A stretch of 64,000 nt of DNA from Streptomyces sp. P9-A2 (GTDB lineage Bacteria > Actinomycetota > Actinomycetes > Streptomycetales > Streptomycetaceae). The notes beneath the pieces were generated by a model. It made no database searches, was not told the origin of the DNA, and saw nothing but the letters and a program-made list of their open reading frames with translations. The translations under genes and the position numbers were made by a program. Shown piece by piece: positions 62,946 through 64,000 of this stretch; within the stretch, counting starts at the first letter, position 1; every line of letters begins with the position of its first letter. Where the stretch lies: the NCBI RefSeq assembly GCF_036634175.1, contig NZ_JAZIFX010000001.1, forward strand, positions 7,936,001 through 8,000,000, given 5' to 3'.

Positions 62946-63574
62946 TGACCACCCGCATCGAACACCTCGTCACCTCCGGGCAGTTCAGCCTCGACGGCGG
63001 CACCTGGGACGTCGACAACAACGTGTGGATCGTCGGCGACGACCACGAGGTGATCGTCATCGACGCCGCCCACGACGCCGACGCCATCGTCGAGGCGGTG
63101 GGCGACCGCCGCCTGAAGGCGATCGTGTGCACCCACGCCCACAACGACCACATCGACGCCGCGCCGGCCCTCGCCGACCGCACCGGTGCCACCATCTGGC
63201 TGCACCACGACGACCTGCCGCTGTGGAAGCAGACCCACCCGGACCGCGATCCCGACGCCTGGCTGGTCGACGGCCAGGTGATCGAGGCGGCCGGCGCCGA
63301 CCTCACGGTGCTGCACACGCCGGGGCACGCGCCCGGCGCGGTCTGCCTGTACGACGCCGGGCTCGCCACCGTGTTCACCGGAGACACCCTGTTCCAGGGC
63401 GGTCCCGGCGCCACCGGCCGCTCGTTCTCCCACTTCCCGACGATCGTCGACTCGATCCGGGAGCGGCTGCTCACGCTCCCGCCGGAGACGAAGGTGCGCA
63501 CCGGCCACGGCGACTCGACCACCATCGGCGCGGAGGCCCCGCACCTCGAGGAGTGGATCGCCCGCGGCCACTGA
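62945..63574 (+). CDS. MBL-fold hydrolase, mycothiol formaldehyde pathway partner
   Basis: The 209-residue protein is a glyoxalase II-type metallo-beta-lactamase fold: CTHAHNDHIDA, HTPGHAPGAVCLY, FTGDTLFQGGPGATGR and a late GHGDSTTI. All metal ligands are present. Its ATG shares a base with the mscR stop (TGATG). Genes in this position are thought to hydrolyse S-formylmycothiol to formate, completing formaldehyde detoxification; that role is inferred from position. Confidence 0.92.
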   Translation: MTTRIEHLVTSGQFSLDGGTWDVDNNVWIVGDDHEVIVIDAAHDADAIVEAVGDRRLKAIVCTHAHNDHIDAAPALADRTGATIWLHHDDLPLWKQTHPDRDPDAWLVDGQVIEAAGADLTVLHTPGHAPGAVCLYDAGLATVFTGDTLFQGGPGATGRSFSHFPTIVDSIRERLLTLPPETKVRTGHGDSTTIGAEAPHLEEWIARGH

Positions 63575-63695
63575 GGCCGCTCCGGCGACTCCGCCCCGGT
63601 ACCCGTCGTGGTCACGTCCGACCGGGCGACTGCCGGGAAAAGGTGACAGAGGATGTCCGGCTTACCCGTCACTCTCGTAACGACAGCAGATCGCT

Positions 63696-63707
63696 GTCAC
63701 GCGTGAC
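63696..63707. promoter_or_regulatory. 12-bp palindrome GTCACGCGTGAC
   Basis: The perfect palindrome lies 12 bases before the start codon of the SDR gene, a likely operator position. Confidence 0.45.
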
Positions 63708-63719
63708 GGGAGGCCGGAC

Positions 63720-64000
63720 ATGCCGGAGTCGACCACAGGGTCGTCGCAGAACAGGGTCGCACTGGTCGCCGGGGCGACCCGGGGCGCCGGACGGGGCATC
63801 GCCGTCGAACTGGGCGCGGCGGGCGCCACCGTCTACGTCACCGGACGCAGTACCCGCGCCGAGCGCTCCGAGTACGACCGCCCCGAGACCATCGAGGACA
63901 CCGCCGACCTGGTCACCGAGGCAGGTGGACGGGGCATCGCCGTCCCCACCGACCACCTGGACCCCGCCCAGGTCAAGACCCTCGTCGACCGCATCGCCGC
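63720..64000 (+). CDS. Short-chain dehydrogenase/reductase, 3' partial
   Basis: The first 93 residues, open to the right edge, show the SDR nucleotide-binding start VALVAGATRGAGRGIAVELG, then TVYVTGRSTRA. The TGxxxGxG pattern appears as AGATRGAGRG. The catalytic region is beyond the window. GGGAGG precedes the ATG. Substrate cannot be inferred. Confidence 0.88.
   Translation, partial: MPESTTGSSQNRVALVAGATRGAGRGIAVELGAAGATVYVTGRSTRAERSEYDRPETIEDTADLVTEAGGRGIAVPTDHLDPAQVKTLVDRIA

Noticed and set aside
1..64000. tRNA, rRNA, riboswitch and replication-origin signals
   Set aside because: No cloverleaf, ribosomal segment, conserved aptamer or DnaA-box cluster was recognised by eye; a covariance-model search would be needed to exclude small RNAs.

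Overview
The window is about 70% G+C with GTG and TTG starts, Tat and lipoprotein exports, a conservon operon, a subtilisin-inhibitor-like protein, S-(hydroxymethyl)mycothiol dehydrogenase and an iron box of the DmdR/IdeR type. All of this points to a Streptomyces chromosome. No tRNA, rRNA, CRISPR array or intact insertion sequence was seen. Both ends cut through genes: an ABC permease on the left and a short-chain dehydrogenase on the right.

Region 1 (1-4864) is an L-rhamnose uptake module: permease, lipoprotein binding protein RhaS, mutarotase RhaM, a Tat-exported BNR-propeller protein resembling rhamnose-releasing polysaccharide lyases, and a LacI regulator. Region 2 (4976-8162) holds an alpha/beta hydrolase, a PIG-L deacetylase and a YkgJ-like/pentapeptide-repeat fusion. 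Region 3 (8613-10846) is a stand-alone CYP102-like P450 with a divergent TetR regulator; the P450 stop codon lies in a remnant of a mobile inverted-repeat element. Region 4 (10902-20210) has an iron-box-controlled DUF2470 protein, a FUSC-type membrane protein, an FBP-type zinc-finger protein, a ROK regulator, VanZ and DUF4230 proteins, an anti-sigma-factor antagonist, and two decayed genes (PHP/HhH protein, PRPP synthetase).

Region 5 (20615-26200) is a conservon (cvnA-B-C-D) ending in a CYP157-like P450 that lacks the ExxR arginine, convergent with a class I terpene synthase across a 42-bp palindrome. Region 6 (26527-29844) has small enzymes plus a scarred stretch with repeat fragments and a flavoprotein remnant. 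Region 7 (29845-37841) contains two paralogous proteins with sigma-like, zinc-finger, transmembrane and ricin-lectin parts, both preceded by the same TTGAC-N5-GTCAA inverted repeat. Between them lie a PAS/GAF/SpoIIE phosphatase, a MITE-like hairpin element beside a tnpB remnant, and a toxin-antitoxin pair with a degenerate Fic core.

Region 8 (37934-45282) contains a lactate-oxidase-like flavoenzyme, a subtilisin inhibitor with an unusual His at P1, a deleted bacteriocin exporter, a streptogrisin-type protease, two very long hairpins and a second SpoIIE phosphatase. Region 9 (45634-50913) is a half-ruined dTDP-rhamnose/glycan cluster: rmlA, a methyltransferase and a GT2 glycosyltransferase are intact, while rmlB/rmlD are fused by deletion and rmlC is frameshifted and abuts a complete MITE.

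Region 10 (51277-59133) is a complete form II cox-type molybdenum hydroxylase operon (coxS-L-M-D-E, xdhC, coxG). Region 11 (59396-64000) has an NTF2-like protein, an ABC exporter, the mycothiol-dependent formaldehyde dehydrogenase with its partner MBL hydrolase, and the start of an SDR gene. The concentration of deletion scars and short inverted-repeat elements between 16 and 49 kb suggests an accessory, decaying part of the chromosome.
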